A stretch of 64,000 nucleotides of DNA from CAZZHG01 sp964653655 (GTDB taxonomy: Bacteria > Bdellovibrionota > FAC87 > UBA2466): assembly GCA_964653655.1 (NCBI GenBank), contig CAZZHG010000012.1, positions 3,952 through 67,951 on the forward strand, written 5' to 3'. The position numbers and the translations under genes are program-made. Below are positions 39,331 to 47,496 of the stretch, piece by piece (within the stretch, counting starts at the first letter, position 1; every line of letters begins with the position of its first letter). Below the pieces are notes generated by a model, which ran no database searches, had not been told where the DNA came from, and worked only from the letters and a program-made list of their open reading frames with translations.

Positions 39331-40119
39331 ATGCTGATGACCGCGCAGATCCGCTCCGGCTGGGCCTCTCGAAGGGAAGCTCTGGAAGCCTTGTTGCGTT
39401 GCCGATTCGCCGAAGGAGAGTACCGCTCGGTGGCGGGGCTTCTGCTGTCGCTCGCCAATCCCCTTCTCACCCTCGCCATCCTCAACGGCGTTTTCTCCCG
39501 TCATTTCAGTGAAGGCGTGCGCGCGTATCCGCTGACTCTGCTCATCGCGATCGTCTGCGTGAACTACGTGATTCAAGCGGCCGGTCCCGTCATGCTGGCG
39601 CTACGGCAGAACCGTGAAGTGGTTCTGAACTCTCCACTCCACCGGGAATGCCTTCTGCTCGCGGAATTTCTCTATGCCTCCGTAAAGCTCGGCCTCGAAC
39701 TGAGTCTGTGCCTCCTTTTTTCGGCCGGTATCGACGAGCTTTCTCTGCTTCGGCTGCCGCTGCTGGTTCCGGCGGTGCTTGGCCTCGGTGCCTTCGTTTT
39801 CGGACTCGGGCTCGGCATGTCGCTTCTCTATTGCCTCTTCCGGGACATGCAACACTTCTGGACTTTGGGCTCGCGCATTCTGTTCTTCGTCACGCCGGTC
39901 TTTTATCCGTTGAGCGCCCTTTCTCCGCAGTCGGCGGCGCTTCTACGCGCGGTAAATCCACTGACCTCGTTCGTGATCACCTTCCGATCGATATTCATGA
40001 AGAGTCTTCCCCTCGACGGAACCGCGTTCACCCAAAGCCTGCTGTGGGGCCTCCTTTCTCTAACGGCGGGCGCTCTGGCCTTTTATTTGTGGCAAGCCCG
40101 CTGCTCGGAGAACCTATGA
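39331..40119 (+). CDS. ABC-2 type polysaccharide exporter permease (Wzm-like)
   Basis: The 262-residue protein has about six membrane helices (40-60, 70-90, 115-135, 140-165, 175-190, 230-250). The pattern LLRCRFAEGEYRSVAGLLLSLANPLLTLAILNGVF at the start, and RDMQHFWTLGSRILFFVTPVFYPLSAL near 172 followed by NPLTSFVITFRSIF, are typical of ABC-2 O-antigen/teichoic permeases. The next gene, coupled by ATGA, encodes its ATPase. Confidence 0.85.
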   Translation: MLMTAQIRSGWASRREALEALLRCRFAEGEYRSVAGLLLSLANPLLTLAILNGVFSRHFSEGVRAYPLTLLIAIVCVNYVIQAAGPVMLALRQNREVVLNSPLHRECLLLAEFLYASVKLGLELSLCLLFSAGIDELSLLRLPLLVPAVLGLGAFVFGLGLGMSLLYCLFRDMQHFWTLGSRILFFVTPVFYPLSALSPQSAALLRAVNPLTSFVITFRSIFMKSLPLDGTAFTQSLLWGLLSLTAGALAFYLWQARCSENL

Positions 40120-40859
40120 CCGACGTATTCGTCGACGTGCGCGGCCTCTCCAAGTGGTTTCCCAAGCGAAAGACCTGGCCGACTCTCCTGGGCTGGCTTC
40201 CGCGAGTCTTGAAAGGCGAGACGAAGCTCGGTGGTAAGTGGGTGCTGGACGGCGTGGATTTCTGCTTGGCACGGGGGGAGCGGGTCGCTCTCGTCGGGGA
40301 CAACGGTTCCGGCAAGACGACACTGCTTCGGATCCTGTCGGGAATCTTTCACCCGACCCGCGGGCACTTCAGCGTTCGGCAGAAGCCGGCGGCCCTTTTT
40401 AGAATTTGGACCGCCGCCGGCCGGGAGCTCACGGTCGCCGAGACGCTTTTTCTTCACGGCGCAGCCCACGGGCTTGACCGCCGCCAGATGGAATCCCGTT
40501 TGGAAACGGCCCTCGAGGCCGCCGGACTCTCCTCCCGCCGGGACGAACCGGCCCGCGCTCTTTCCGTCGGGCAGAATCAGGCGCTTGCCCTTGCGGCTTT
40601 CCTGCAAACCGAGCGCGAGTTTCTGATCTTCGATGAGAGTTTCGTCCACTTGGACGCGGGAGCGGCCGCGCGCTGCTTCGCCCGCTTCGACGAGCTTCTC
40701 ACAGGCCGAACCCTGCTGATGACCTCCCACGATCCCGACATCCTGCGCCGTTTCTGCACCCGGGCCTTGTGCCTGGAAAACGGCCGTATCGCCGACTCCG
40801 GTACCGTCGACGAGGTACTCGAACGCCATCAGAGCCGATCCATGGCGCGCCCTAGTTAG
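40116..40859 (+). CDS. ABC transporter ATPase for polysaccharide export (Wzt-like, short)
   Basis: The 247-residue protein starts MTDVFVDVRGLSKWFPKRKT. It has Walker A GDNGSGKTT near 58, a degenerate signature ALSVGQNQALALAAF near 150, Walker B EFLIFDESFVHLD near 170 and the H-loop TSHDPDIL near 205. It lacks the C-terminal carbohydrate-binding domain found in long Wzt proteins. The insertion KTWPTLLGWLPRVLKGETKLG near 20-40 is typical of O-antigen exporter ATPases. It powers the Wzm-like permease. Confidence 0.8.
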   Translation: MTDVFVDVRGLSKWFPKRKTWPTLLGWLPRVLKGETKLGGKWVLDGVDFCLARGERVALVGDNGSGKTTLLRILSGIFHPTRGHFSVRQKPAALFRIWTAAGRELTVAETLFLHGAAHGLDRRQMESRLETALEAAGLSSRRDEPARALSVGQNQALALAAFLQTEREFLIFDESFVHLDAGAAARCFARFDELLTGRTLLMTSHDPDILRRFCTRALCLENGRIADSGTVDEVLERHQSRSMARPS

Positions 40860-40896
40860 CCGGGAACCCGCCGCGGGTGGTAACTTCGCGGAACCG

Positions 40897-41667
40897 ATGG
40901 GGCATCGCCTGGAACGCTGGTCGCGGGAAAGTAAGATGCTCGCCTGGCGCGCCTACCTCGCCGGCCGCTACCACCTCACTTCCGAAAAACGCCGCCCCGA
41001 TCAGGTGCTCCTGGTGCTCTCCACTTACCGCACCGGCTCCACTTTGCTCATCGACTATTTGAACGGCCTGCCCGGCGCCCGCTTCTTCGGAGAGCTGATG
41101 CACACGGGACAATGCCGTGGCCCGAAGTCCGGAATGCGAAAGGACCTGCTTCCGTTTCTGCGCGGGCTCTTCAATGGGCACTCGCTCACCGGGTTCAAGA
41201 TCCAGCTCGATCAGCTGGAGGCAAGCGACGTCACTCTCACGGATCTGAAGTCTTTATCCCGCGACACCCGGTTCCTGCTCCTCTACAGGCGATCGCTTTT
41301 TCGTCAGTTCGTTTCCCATAAACACGCCCTCCAAACCGACGTGTGGGAGCTGACTCCGCCCCGAACGCCCCTGAAAATCGACGAGACGGAGCTCCTCGCT
41401 TACTGCGACGGGATCCGCCGCCGGTACGAAGGGGCCCGCAAGCGGCTCGCCGGGGAACGCTGCTGGGCGCTCGCCTACGAGGACCTCTGCCGCGCGGGAC
41501 CCGTGGGATTTTCGGAGGGGCTGCACGCTTTCGCCGGCACCGAGCCCTTTCATCCCGTCTCCCGCCTTATCAAACAGAGCCGGGACTTGAGAGGCGAAAT
41601 CTCGAATTACCTTGAGGTGGAACGCTGGATCGATCACCCGAGAACCAAACTGGAGATCGGCGAATGA
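40897..41667 (+). CDS. Sulfotransferase-family protein
   Basis: The 256-residue protein has the PAPS 5'-phosphate loop as VLSTYRTGSTLLIDYL near 45 and a 3'-phosphate-binding stretch near residues 125-140 (RDTRFLLLYRRSLFRQFVSHKHA), as in Stf0/sulfotransferase families. It likely sulfates a polysaccharide made by the surrounding cluster. Its stop overlaps the next glycosyltransferase ATG by four bases. Confidence 0.72.
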   Translation: MGHRLERWSRESKMLAWRAYLAGRYHLTSEKRRPDQVLLVLSTYRTGSTLLIDYLNGLPGARFFGELMHTGQCRGPKSGMRKDLLPFLRGLFNGHSLTGFKIQLDQLEASDVTLTDLKSLSRDTRFLLLYRRSLFRQFVSHKHALQTDVWELTPPRTPLKIDETELLAYCDGIRRRYEGARKRLAGERCWALAYEDLCRAGPVGFSEGLHAFAGTEPFHPVSRLIKQSRDLRGEISNYLEVERWIDHPRTKLEIGE

Positions 41668-42815
41668 ACGTACTTCTGGTTTCCGCGGCCTATCCGCCCC
41701 ACGACTCCGGAGAAGCAGCCTATGCCCACCGCATGGCCGAGTGGCTCAAGGAAAGAGGCCACGAAGTGCGGGTCGCCTCCAACGCCGAAACCCCGGGTGG
41801 CCTCGTCGTCAAAAGGTGGGACTGGCAAGGCGGAAGAGACCTGGTCAGCCGGCTCGCGTCCGCTCCGCCGGAAGCGGTCGTGCTTCACTATACGGATTGG
41901 ATCTACGGCCACCCCATGGTGCGCTGGCTTCCGACCCTGCTCGGCCATCTGAAACCCAGGCCCAAGCTTCTCACCCTTTTCCACAATCACGTGAACGGCA
42001 AGTTCGAGGGAAATACCGGCTGGTGGGGCCGCGAGCGGGATCGGATCAAGCACGGAACGCTTCTCCACCAAAGCGATCGCATTGTCGTTCTCGCCGACTG
42101 GCACAAGCGGCTATTGACTCGCCTCGAGCCGGGCTGCGCCGAGCGCTGTGAGACGGTGCCGGTGTTTTCCTTTCTGGAGCCCCGGGGAAAACCCCGCGCC
42201 TGGTGCCGAAAGGATCTTGGCCTCGATCCGAAGGCCTTTTGGATCTCGTTTTACGGCTACCTTTACGGCGACAAAGACCTACGCACGCTCTTTCGGGCGC
42301 TGACGCTGCTGCGGGGACGCGGCGAGGACGCGAGACTCCTTCTCGTCGGAGGGGCGCCGAACGGGCAGGAGCATTTCGATCGGATCTACCGGCAGGCGGC
42401 CGAAGAGGAAGGCATCCTCGATTCGCTGGTATTTCTAGGAAAGCATTCGAGCTCGGAAAAGGCTCCTTCGCTCGCGCTTTCGGCTTCCGACGTCTGCGCC
42501 CTTCCCTTTCTCGGCGGCGCCAGCACGAGGCGAAGCTCTCTCGCGGCGGCTCTAGGCCACGGCCTTCCGGTGGTTTCCCCCTTCGGTCCCGAAACGAGTG
42601 AAATCCTCGTCGATAAAGAAGGCTTGCTCCTGCACCGGCCGGGAGACGCCCAGGACTTGACCAGAGTTCTGTGGAACCTCGCCCGCGATCCGCAAAGCCG
42701 GCAACGCCACGGCGACGCCGCCCGCGAGCTGCACGACGAGATCTTTTCCTTTCAAGGAGCGATGGAGCGGCTGGAATCCCTAATCGGCCAAGGCGGCGGC
42801 CAGACATTCCACTAA
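41664..42815 (+). CDS. Family 4-type glycosyltransferase
   Basis: The 383-residue GT-B protein begins MNVLLVSAAYPPHDSGEAAY, with FISLFYGYLYG-like region near 195 (FWISFYGYLYGDKDLRTLFRAL) starting the C-terminal donor domain and a nucleotide-binding stretch near residue 300 (GHGLPVVSPFGPETSEIL). It adds a sugar in the surface polysaccharide pathway. Its 3' end overlaps the opposing GT gene by 36 bases. Confidence 0.82.
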   Translation: MNVLLVSAAYPPHDSGEAAYAHRMAEWLKERGHEVRVASNAETPGGLVVKRWDWQGGRDLVSRLASAPPEAVVLHYTDWIYGHPMVRWLPTLLGHLKPRPKLLTLFHNHVNGKFEGNTGWWGRERDRIKHGTLLHQSDRIVVLADWHKRLLTRLEPGCAERCETVPVFSFLEPRGKPRAWCRKDLGLDPKAFWISFYGYLYGDKDLRTLFRALTLLRGRGEDARLLLVGGAPNGQEHFDRIYRQAAEEEGILDSLVFLGKHSSSEKAPSLALSASDVCALPFLGGASTRRSSLAAALGHGLPVVSPFGPETSEILVDKEGLLLHRPGDAQDLTRVLWNLARDPQSRQRHGDAARELHDEIFSFQGAMERLESLIGQGGGQTFH

Positions 42816-43907
42816 TCGGGAGCGGGGCCTCTTCTCCCTTACGGTTTCAAAAGCCGCGCGGCCCATCTGTTTGGCGAGCCCCGCGTCTTTCGAGAGCTGA
42901 AGGCAGCGGCGGGCGAACTCCGCCCCGTCCTTAACGATGAATCCGTTTTCCCCGTGCACCACCGGGGCTCCCCGCACGCCGGACTCCATAGCGACGACGG
43001 GAACGCCGTGGCTCATCGCCTCGACGATCTTCCACTGCTCTCCCGTGCCGGAGGAAGCGGGACAAGCTAGAAACCGGGCGTGCCGATAAACTTGGTGGAC
43101 CTCTTCCACGGCGCCCACTTCCACCAGTTTGGGATGGGACACGGGAGCGTGACCGAAAACTCGAAGGCTGAAATCGGCCTCCGGCCGGGGAAGCACTTCT
43201 TCGGCGAGAAACGAGGCTCCCTGCCGGTTGAAAGGGTTGTCGCTAGCGAACAAAACTCCTTCTCCCTCTAGATCGGACGTCTCGCTACCCGCGTCCGCGC
43301 ACATCGGAACGTACAACGTGACGCTTTCGCGAACGTGAAAGGAGATCTCCTCCGCTTCCCGTTCCGAAAGCGACAGAATGCGGCCAAACCGAGAGAGCGC
43401 TTTCCATTCGGCGGGATCCGTGTCGGGAGACTCGTTTCGCTGAAGCGCCTGATTGCGGGATACCAAATCGTTCGTGTCGACGATCGCTTCCCGCCGATGG
43501 CGCCAGGAACGCGGAAGCAAATCGGACCAAAGGCTGTAAAAGATCAGAATCCGGTCCGGATTCAACCGGCCGACGAGTCTGTGGAAGTGACGCTTCAAGG
43601 GAAGCGGGCACACCGATCTCGCGAGCGCCGCGAACCGGCCCGAATCATCGAAGCGGCGCCGGGCCCGGCGCTTCGCCCAACCTCTCCAAGGCGTCAGAGG
43701 GGGGGCGAGCCAGAGGCGGATGGATTTCGCGTGAAGGGCTTCCACGGCGTCGACCGTCCAAGGCCTCACCGAAGTGTAGGAGGCGCTCGCAAGGTGAACG
43801 TCCCAGCCCAGTTCCGCCAGCGCGGTCGCCACTTCCCAGAAGCGGCGGTCCGAACCGGACCGGACCGGCCACGGATTGTTGGGATGAAAAAGCAGAATGC
43901 GCGCCAC
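42780..43907 (-). CDS. Glycosyltransferase (GT-B, family 4-like)
   Basis: The 375-residue protein begins MARILLFHPNNPWPVRSGSDRR, the glycine-loop of GT-B enzymes that receive the acceptor. The C-terminal domain has a GVPVVAMESGVRGAPVV stretch near 310 and ENGFIVKDGAEFARRCLQLSKDAGLA near 327, the donor-nucleotide region of GT4. SDRRFWEVATALAELGWDV is also found in stp/PEP-CTERM associated transferases. Confidence 0.8.
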   Translation of the reverse strand: MARILLFHPNNPWPVRSGSDRRFWEVATALAELGWDVHLASASYTSVRPWTVDAVEALHAKSIRLWLAPPLTPWRGWAKRRARRRFDDSGRFAALARSVCPLPLKRHFHRLVGRLNPDRILIFYSLWSDLLPRSWRHRREAIVDTNDLVSRNQALQRNESPDTDPAEWKALSRFGRILSLSEREAEEISFHVRESVTLYVPMCADAGSETSDLEGEGVLFASDNPFNRQGASFLAEEVLPRPEADFSLRVFGHAPVSHPKLVEVGAVEEVHQVYRHARFLACPASSGTGEQWKIVEAMSHGVPVVAMESGVRGAPVVHGENGFIVKDGAEFARRCLQLSKDAGLAKQMGRAAFETVREKRPRSRLVECLAAALAD

Positions 43908-44043
43908 GGCCCAAGTGTAACCCCGGGCGAGCCGGTCTCAAGACGCGAGAGCCCGGCGAGGCTTGTAGTGTCCTCGTCGACACGAACGAGTTGCCTCGGC
44001 CAAGCGGACGCACGATCGATGCTTGTTCGAATTTGGACCGAAG

Positions 44044-44931
44044 TCAGCGCCGAGAAAGTACGCGCCAGCCCCACGACGAGAGGCGGGACTTCGCCCTCGC
44101 GGGGTCCAGAGTGGCGAGCAACGTGGGGGGTTCCCAGGCGCCGGATGCCGCCTCGTGCGTCAGGAGTCGGAGACTCGGCCGAAAGAGACCCCGGCCGAGC
44201 AGAAAAACGTGGTAGCCGGCGGCCTTCAGAAGCCCTCTCGATTCATCGTGTACCGGGTCATTCTCCTCGAACAGAATGTCCCGCACTCGACCGGACGCAA
44301 GTAAAGTTCGGGCGCCCTTTAGAACGGCCGCCTCGTGTCCTTCGACGTCGAGCTTTAGGAGGGCCGGAATGGGGCGGGACCGAAAGAACCCATCGAGTGT
44401 CGCCGTCCGGACGCTTAGCGAAGAACCCCTCGTGGAGCGGGATAGGCTGCTGAGCCCCGAGTTGACGGCGAATGACTCGGGCACATGGAGTTCGGCTTCG
44501 CCTTCCCGATCGGAGAGGGCGAGCGCGTGGCACTCGACTCCGGCAACGCACCCGCTTCCCTTCCAGGAAGCGACATTCGCGGTGAGCTTGGAATAGAGCT
44601 CCGGGTGGGGCTCGAAAGCGTGGACCGAGCCTCCGGACGCGGACCGGCGGGCAAGCACGGCGGCCATCGAGCCGATGTTGGCTCCGACATCGACGGCGGT
44701 TTCACCGGGACTGAGAAGCCGATGGAGCGCCTCAGCCACTACCAAATCGTAGATTCCGAGGGTGACTATGGCGCGTCCAATATTTTCGGACGGATTCACG
44801 CGCAGCGGCCAGCCCCAAGGGAGCCTCACGGTAAGCTCGCGGTCAGGAACGCCCGTTACCGCAAGGCGAAGACGCCTGGCGAGCTGGTCGGGACGAAACA
44901 AATACTCGGCCTTGGCGAGAGATTCACGCAT
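44044..44931 (-). CDS. FkbM-family methyltransferase
   Basis: The 295-residue protein has SAM motif I AVDVGANIGSMAAVLAR near 79, the acidic strand HAFEPHPELYSKL near 105, and the FkbM mark LLKLDVEGHEAAVLKGA near 192. FkbM enzymes O-methylate sugars or polyketides, here probably a sugar in the surface polysaccharide. AGGAG lies close to the ATG at 44931. Confidence 0.9.
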   Translation of the reverse strand: MRESLAKAEYLFRPDQLARRLRLAVTGVPDRELTVRLPWGWPLRVNPSENIGRAIVTLGIYDLVVAEALHRLLSPGETAVDVGANIGSMAAVLARRSASGGSVHAFEPHPELYSKLTANVASWKGSGCVAGVECHALALSDREGEAELHVPESFAVNSGLSSLSRSTRGSSLSVRTATLDGFFRSRPIPALLKLDVEGHEAAVLKGARTLLASGRVRDILFEENDPVHDESRGLLKAAGYHVFLLGRGLFRPSLRLLTHEAASGAWEPPTLLATLDPARAKSRLSSWGWRVLSRR

Positions 44932-45047
44932 GAGCTCCTATGAACGCTAACGTATTCGGAAGTAAAAAAGAATCGCTTTCGGCCGCGGGGTCATTGGTCC
45001 GTCGAGAGTTTAAGGAACGACGTTCAGGCTCAACTCCCTGACCAGAC

Positions 45048-46076
45048 CTACGCGAGAGCCCGGCGCAGACACTGTCCCCAGAGTCTCGCGGACTCGTCCC
45101 AGGAATACTCGAGGGCCCGGGCCCGGGAGTGGCCGGAGTGGCGGAGCCGGAAATCGGGCGCCAACGCCCCTTGAAGTTTCTCCGCCAGACTGTCCACGGA
45201 GGCCGGGTCGAAATAGTGGCCGGCGGAACCCGCGACCTCACGGAAAATTTCCGTGTCGGAAAGAAGGACCGGGCAACCACAGGCCATCGCCTCCAACGTG
45301 GGAAACCCGAACCCCTCGTGAAGCGACGGAAACACGAAGGCCGCGGCACCGGAGTAAAGCTTCCTAAGCCCCTCGTGATCGGGAAGCGGCCTCAGCTCCA
45401 CCCGATCCTGAATGGCGAGGTGATGGAGATTCTCCCGCTCGGAAATCGTCCACGGTTTTCCGGCGACGATGAGCCTCGCGTTTCTTTGGAGAGCGAAAGC
45501 CCGAAGCAGAAAGTTGAAATTCTTGTAGTGCTGCCGCCCGCCCACGTAGAGAAAATAAGGCGCCTTGCCATCGGAAACCTGCTTTTCCGGAAAAAAGTGA
45601 GAGTGGCTCACCGCGGGTTTGGCGACATCCACGCGAGAAGGCTCGAGACCATAACAGGCAAGCACATCTTTCCTCGTTTTCTCGGACAGCGCTACGACTC
45701 TCGCCGCGTGCCGAAGGTAAACCGGATAACGGCGGCGCAGCCACCGTCCCCACGGACCCTGGTAATACTCGGGGAAAAGCTCGTGATTCAGATCGTAGAC
45801 GACCGCCACCGCCACCGCGCGCGGCGCCCTTGTTTCCGTGAAATACGTCGAGAGAAAGACGAAGGGATCTTTGGCGAGGAGTCCCGCGGCGAAAGTAAAC
45901 GGCGCCACTTTCCTCCGGACGTCCTCGGGCACCCCTCCGCGCGGTGGACCCGACAGCAGAAGCTCGACGTCGCAGTCCTCCTGGCGCGCGATGCGCGGAA
46001 GAAGCTCGTTGAAAAGCGTGTTGATGCCGCCGTGCTGTTGCAGCCGGTAAATCCTTCCGTCGACGAGAATCCGCAT
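45048..46076 (-). CDS. Family 4 glycosyltransferase
   Basis: The 342-residue protein begins MRILVDGRIYRLQQHGGINTLF. It has PYFLYVGGRQHYKNFNFLLRAFAL near 180, and the E-x7-E donor motif PSLHEGFGFPTLEAMACGCPVL near 253. It is a retaining GT-B enzyme for the surface polysaccharide. It is the first leftward gene of the far side of the cluster. Confidence 0.88.
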   Translation of the reverse strand: MRILVDGRIYRLQQHGGINTLFNELLPRIARQEDCDVELLLSGPPRGGVPEDVRRKVAPFTFAAGLLAKDPFVFLSTYFTETRAPRAVAVAVVYDLNHELFPEYYQGPWGRWLRRRYPVYLRHAARVVALSEKTRKDVLACYGLEPSRVDVAKPAVSHSHFFPEKQVSDGKAPYFLYVGGRQHYKNFNFLLRAFALQRNARLIVAGKPWTISERENLHHLAIQDRVELRPLPDHEGLRKLYSGAAAFVFPSLHEGFGFPTLEAMACGCPVLLSDTEIFREVAGSAGHYFDPASVDSLAEKLQGALAPDFRLRHSGHSRARALEYSWDESARLWGQCLRRALA

Positions 46077-46225
46077 CGGGAAATCTTACCCGTCGTCTAG
46101 GCCTTCTGGAAACGAGAGAAACCTAGACAAGGCGCATCTCAGGGCTAGGTGCTGGGCCGAGCCCACGGCCCCCGAATTCACCGGGAATACGGGCCCCGGA
46201 ACGCGAGTTGCATTCTTTCAGTGGG

Positions 46226-47191
46226 ATGGGGGGAAATCGAGGCACAACTCTGCGCCTGGGGCTCGTTATTTGGCTTTGTTGCCAAATCGCCGTCGCCGGC
46301 CCATGCGAGCGCGCTTACCGGGGACTTGGCTCGACGATAGCCCAGGAAGCAAAGAACCTGGCGCTTGCGACCATGTGGGGTCCCATCACTCTCGGCCTCG
46401 GCGTCTATCACTACCCGAAACTTTTCTCGGCCGAGGGGCGCAAATCCATCAAGCAATACCTGAGCGATACCCTGCCCCAGCTTCTGGTGTGGCTCGGCCT
46501 CATCGCGCTCGGTAACCTGGGGCACGTCGACCACGACGAGTTTTTCGACGAGACAAAGGACTTCGACGTACCGAGGGACGATGACGTAATCGTCGTCGTG
46601 AACGCGGGGACCGGGAAAGACCGAGCTTTAATCGACCGCACCATCAAGAGGCATTTCGGAAAGAATCCTCGAGTGATCGTGCTCCACCCCGCGAACTACG
46701 AAGAAATGGTGGCGGGGCTCGAGAAAGCCAGGAGAGACTTTGGCCCCATCACGAAATTGAACGTTCTCGGCCACGGCGGCCCGGGCAGCTTCGATATCGC
46801 TAATGCAGGCGACAACGTCGCAAGGGATTCCGCCCATCCCGACTTGATGGCGAAGGACGCGAAGGTCCGGCTGATCGCCTGCCTCACGGGTTCGGGAGAA
46901 CGGGGCGATGCATTTCTGGAAACCTTCGCCGACAAGTTCCTGCTGAGGGGCGGAGAGATTGCGGCGAGCCGGGTGCTTGTCATGGGATCGCCGAGTGACG
47001 GCATTTCGGTGGAAAGCGGGTGGGACGTGCCCGAAGGACTCGCGTACGAAAGCACGAACCTCGCAGTGAAAGCGGTGCAAACCCCCGTCCGAGTCATGGC
47101 CCCGATCTTCGCGGGAATAGACTCCAAAGTCGCCTGGAACGAGATGTTCGCCTGGAATCAAATCAAGCGGGTGAAGCGGAAGGCTCAGTAA
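46226..47191 (+). CDS. Secreted/membrane protein with clan-CD-like cysteine peptidase motifs
   Basis: The 321-residue protein starts MGGNRGTTLRLGLVIWLCC with a leader or anchor (7-25) and a second helix near 83-98. The domain from about 115 has beta strands ending in LNVLGHGGPGSFDIA (His183) and VRLIACLTGSGERGD (Cys219), the His-Gly then Ala-Cys pattern of caspase-fold clan CD peptidases such as C25, C80 and DUF4347 proteins. A TTG 18 bases upstream is an alternative start. Substrate and true activity are unknown. Confidence 0.6.
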   Translation: MGGNRGTTLRLGLVIWLCCQIAVAGPCERAYRGLGSTIAQEAKNLALATMWGPITLGLGVYHYPKLFSAEGRKSIKQYLSDTLPQLLVWLGLIALGNLGHVDHDEFFDETKDFDVPRDDDVIVVVNAGTGKDRALIDRTIKRHFGKNPRVIVLHPANYEEMVAGLEKARRDFGPITKLNVLGHGGPGSFDIANAGDNVARDSAHPDLMAKDAKVRLIACLTGSGERGDAFLETFADKFLLRGGEIAASRVLVMGSPSDGISVESGWDVPEGLAYESTNLAVKAVQTPVRVMAPIFAGIDSKVAWNEMFAWNQIKRVKRKAQ

Positions 47192-47223
47192 CTTACTATT
47201 TTGTGAGTTGGGGGTCTTTCTAA

Positions 47224-47299
47224 TGGAGCGGGAGACGGGGCTCGAACCCGCTACCTTCTCGTTGGCAACGAGATGCTCTACCAAATGAGCTACTCCCGC
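47224..47299 (-). tRNA. tRNA-Gly (anticodon GCC)
   Basis: The minus-strand sequence folds as a 76-base cloverleaf. The acceptor stem is GCGGGAG with CTCCCGC, the D-arm is AGCTCATTTGGTAGAGC, the anticodon stem CTCGT/ACGAG encloses TGCCA with GCC, the T-arm is GCGGGTTCGAGCCCCGT, and CCA is encoded at 47224-47226. Confidence 0.97.
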
Positions 47300-47496
47300 A
47301 TCAGAAAAACCAGCGACCAAAGAGAGTTAGTTCAACCTCGCGACTTTGGCAATGGTTTCTTGCGGCGGGCCGAGGAGGGCTTGCGGCCGCCCGCACCAGC
47401 CCATTTATATGAAATCACTAACAAATTAGGCCAACATAGTTCGTTAACCGTCATCGAGTAACATCTGATTACCGCCCAGCCAATCGGAGTCTTCGT

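Noticed and set aside
47300..47496. Further tRNA or small RNA next to tRNA-Gly
   Set aside because: No second cloverleaf or clear terminator hairpin seen by eye.
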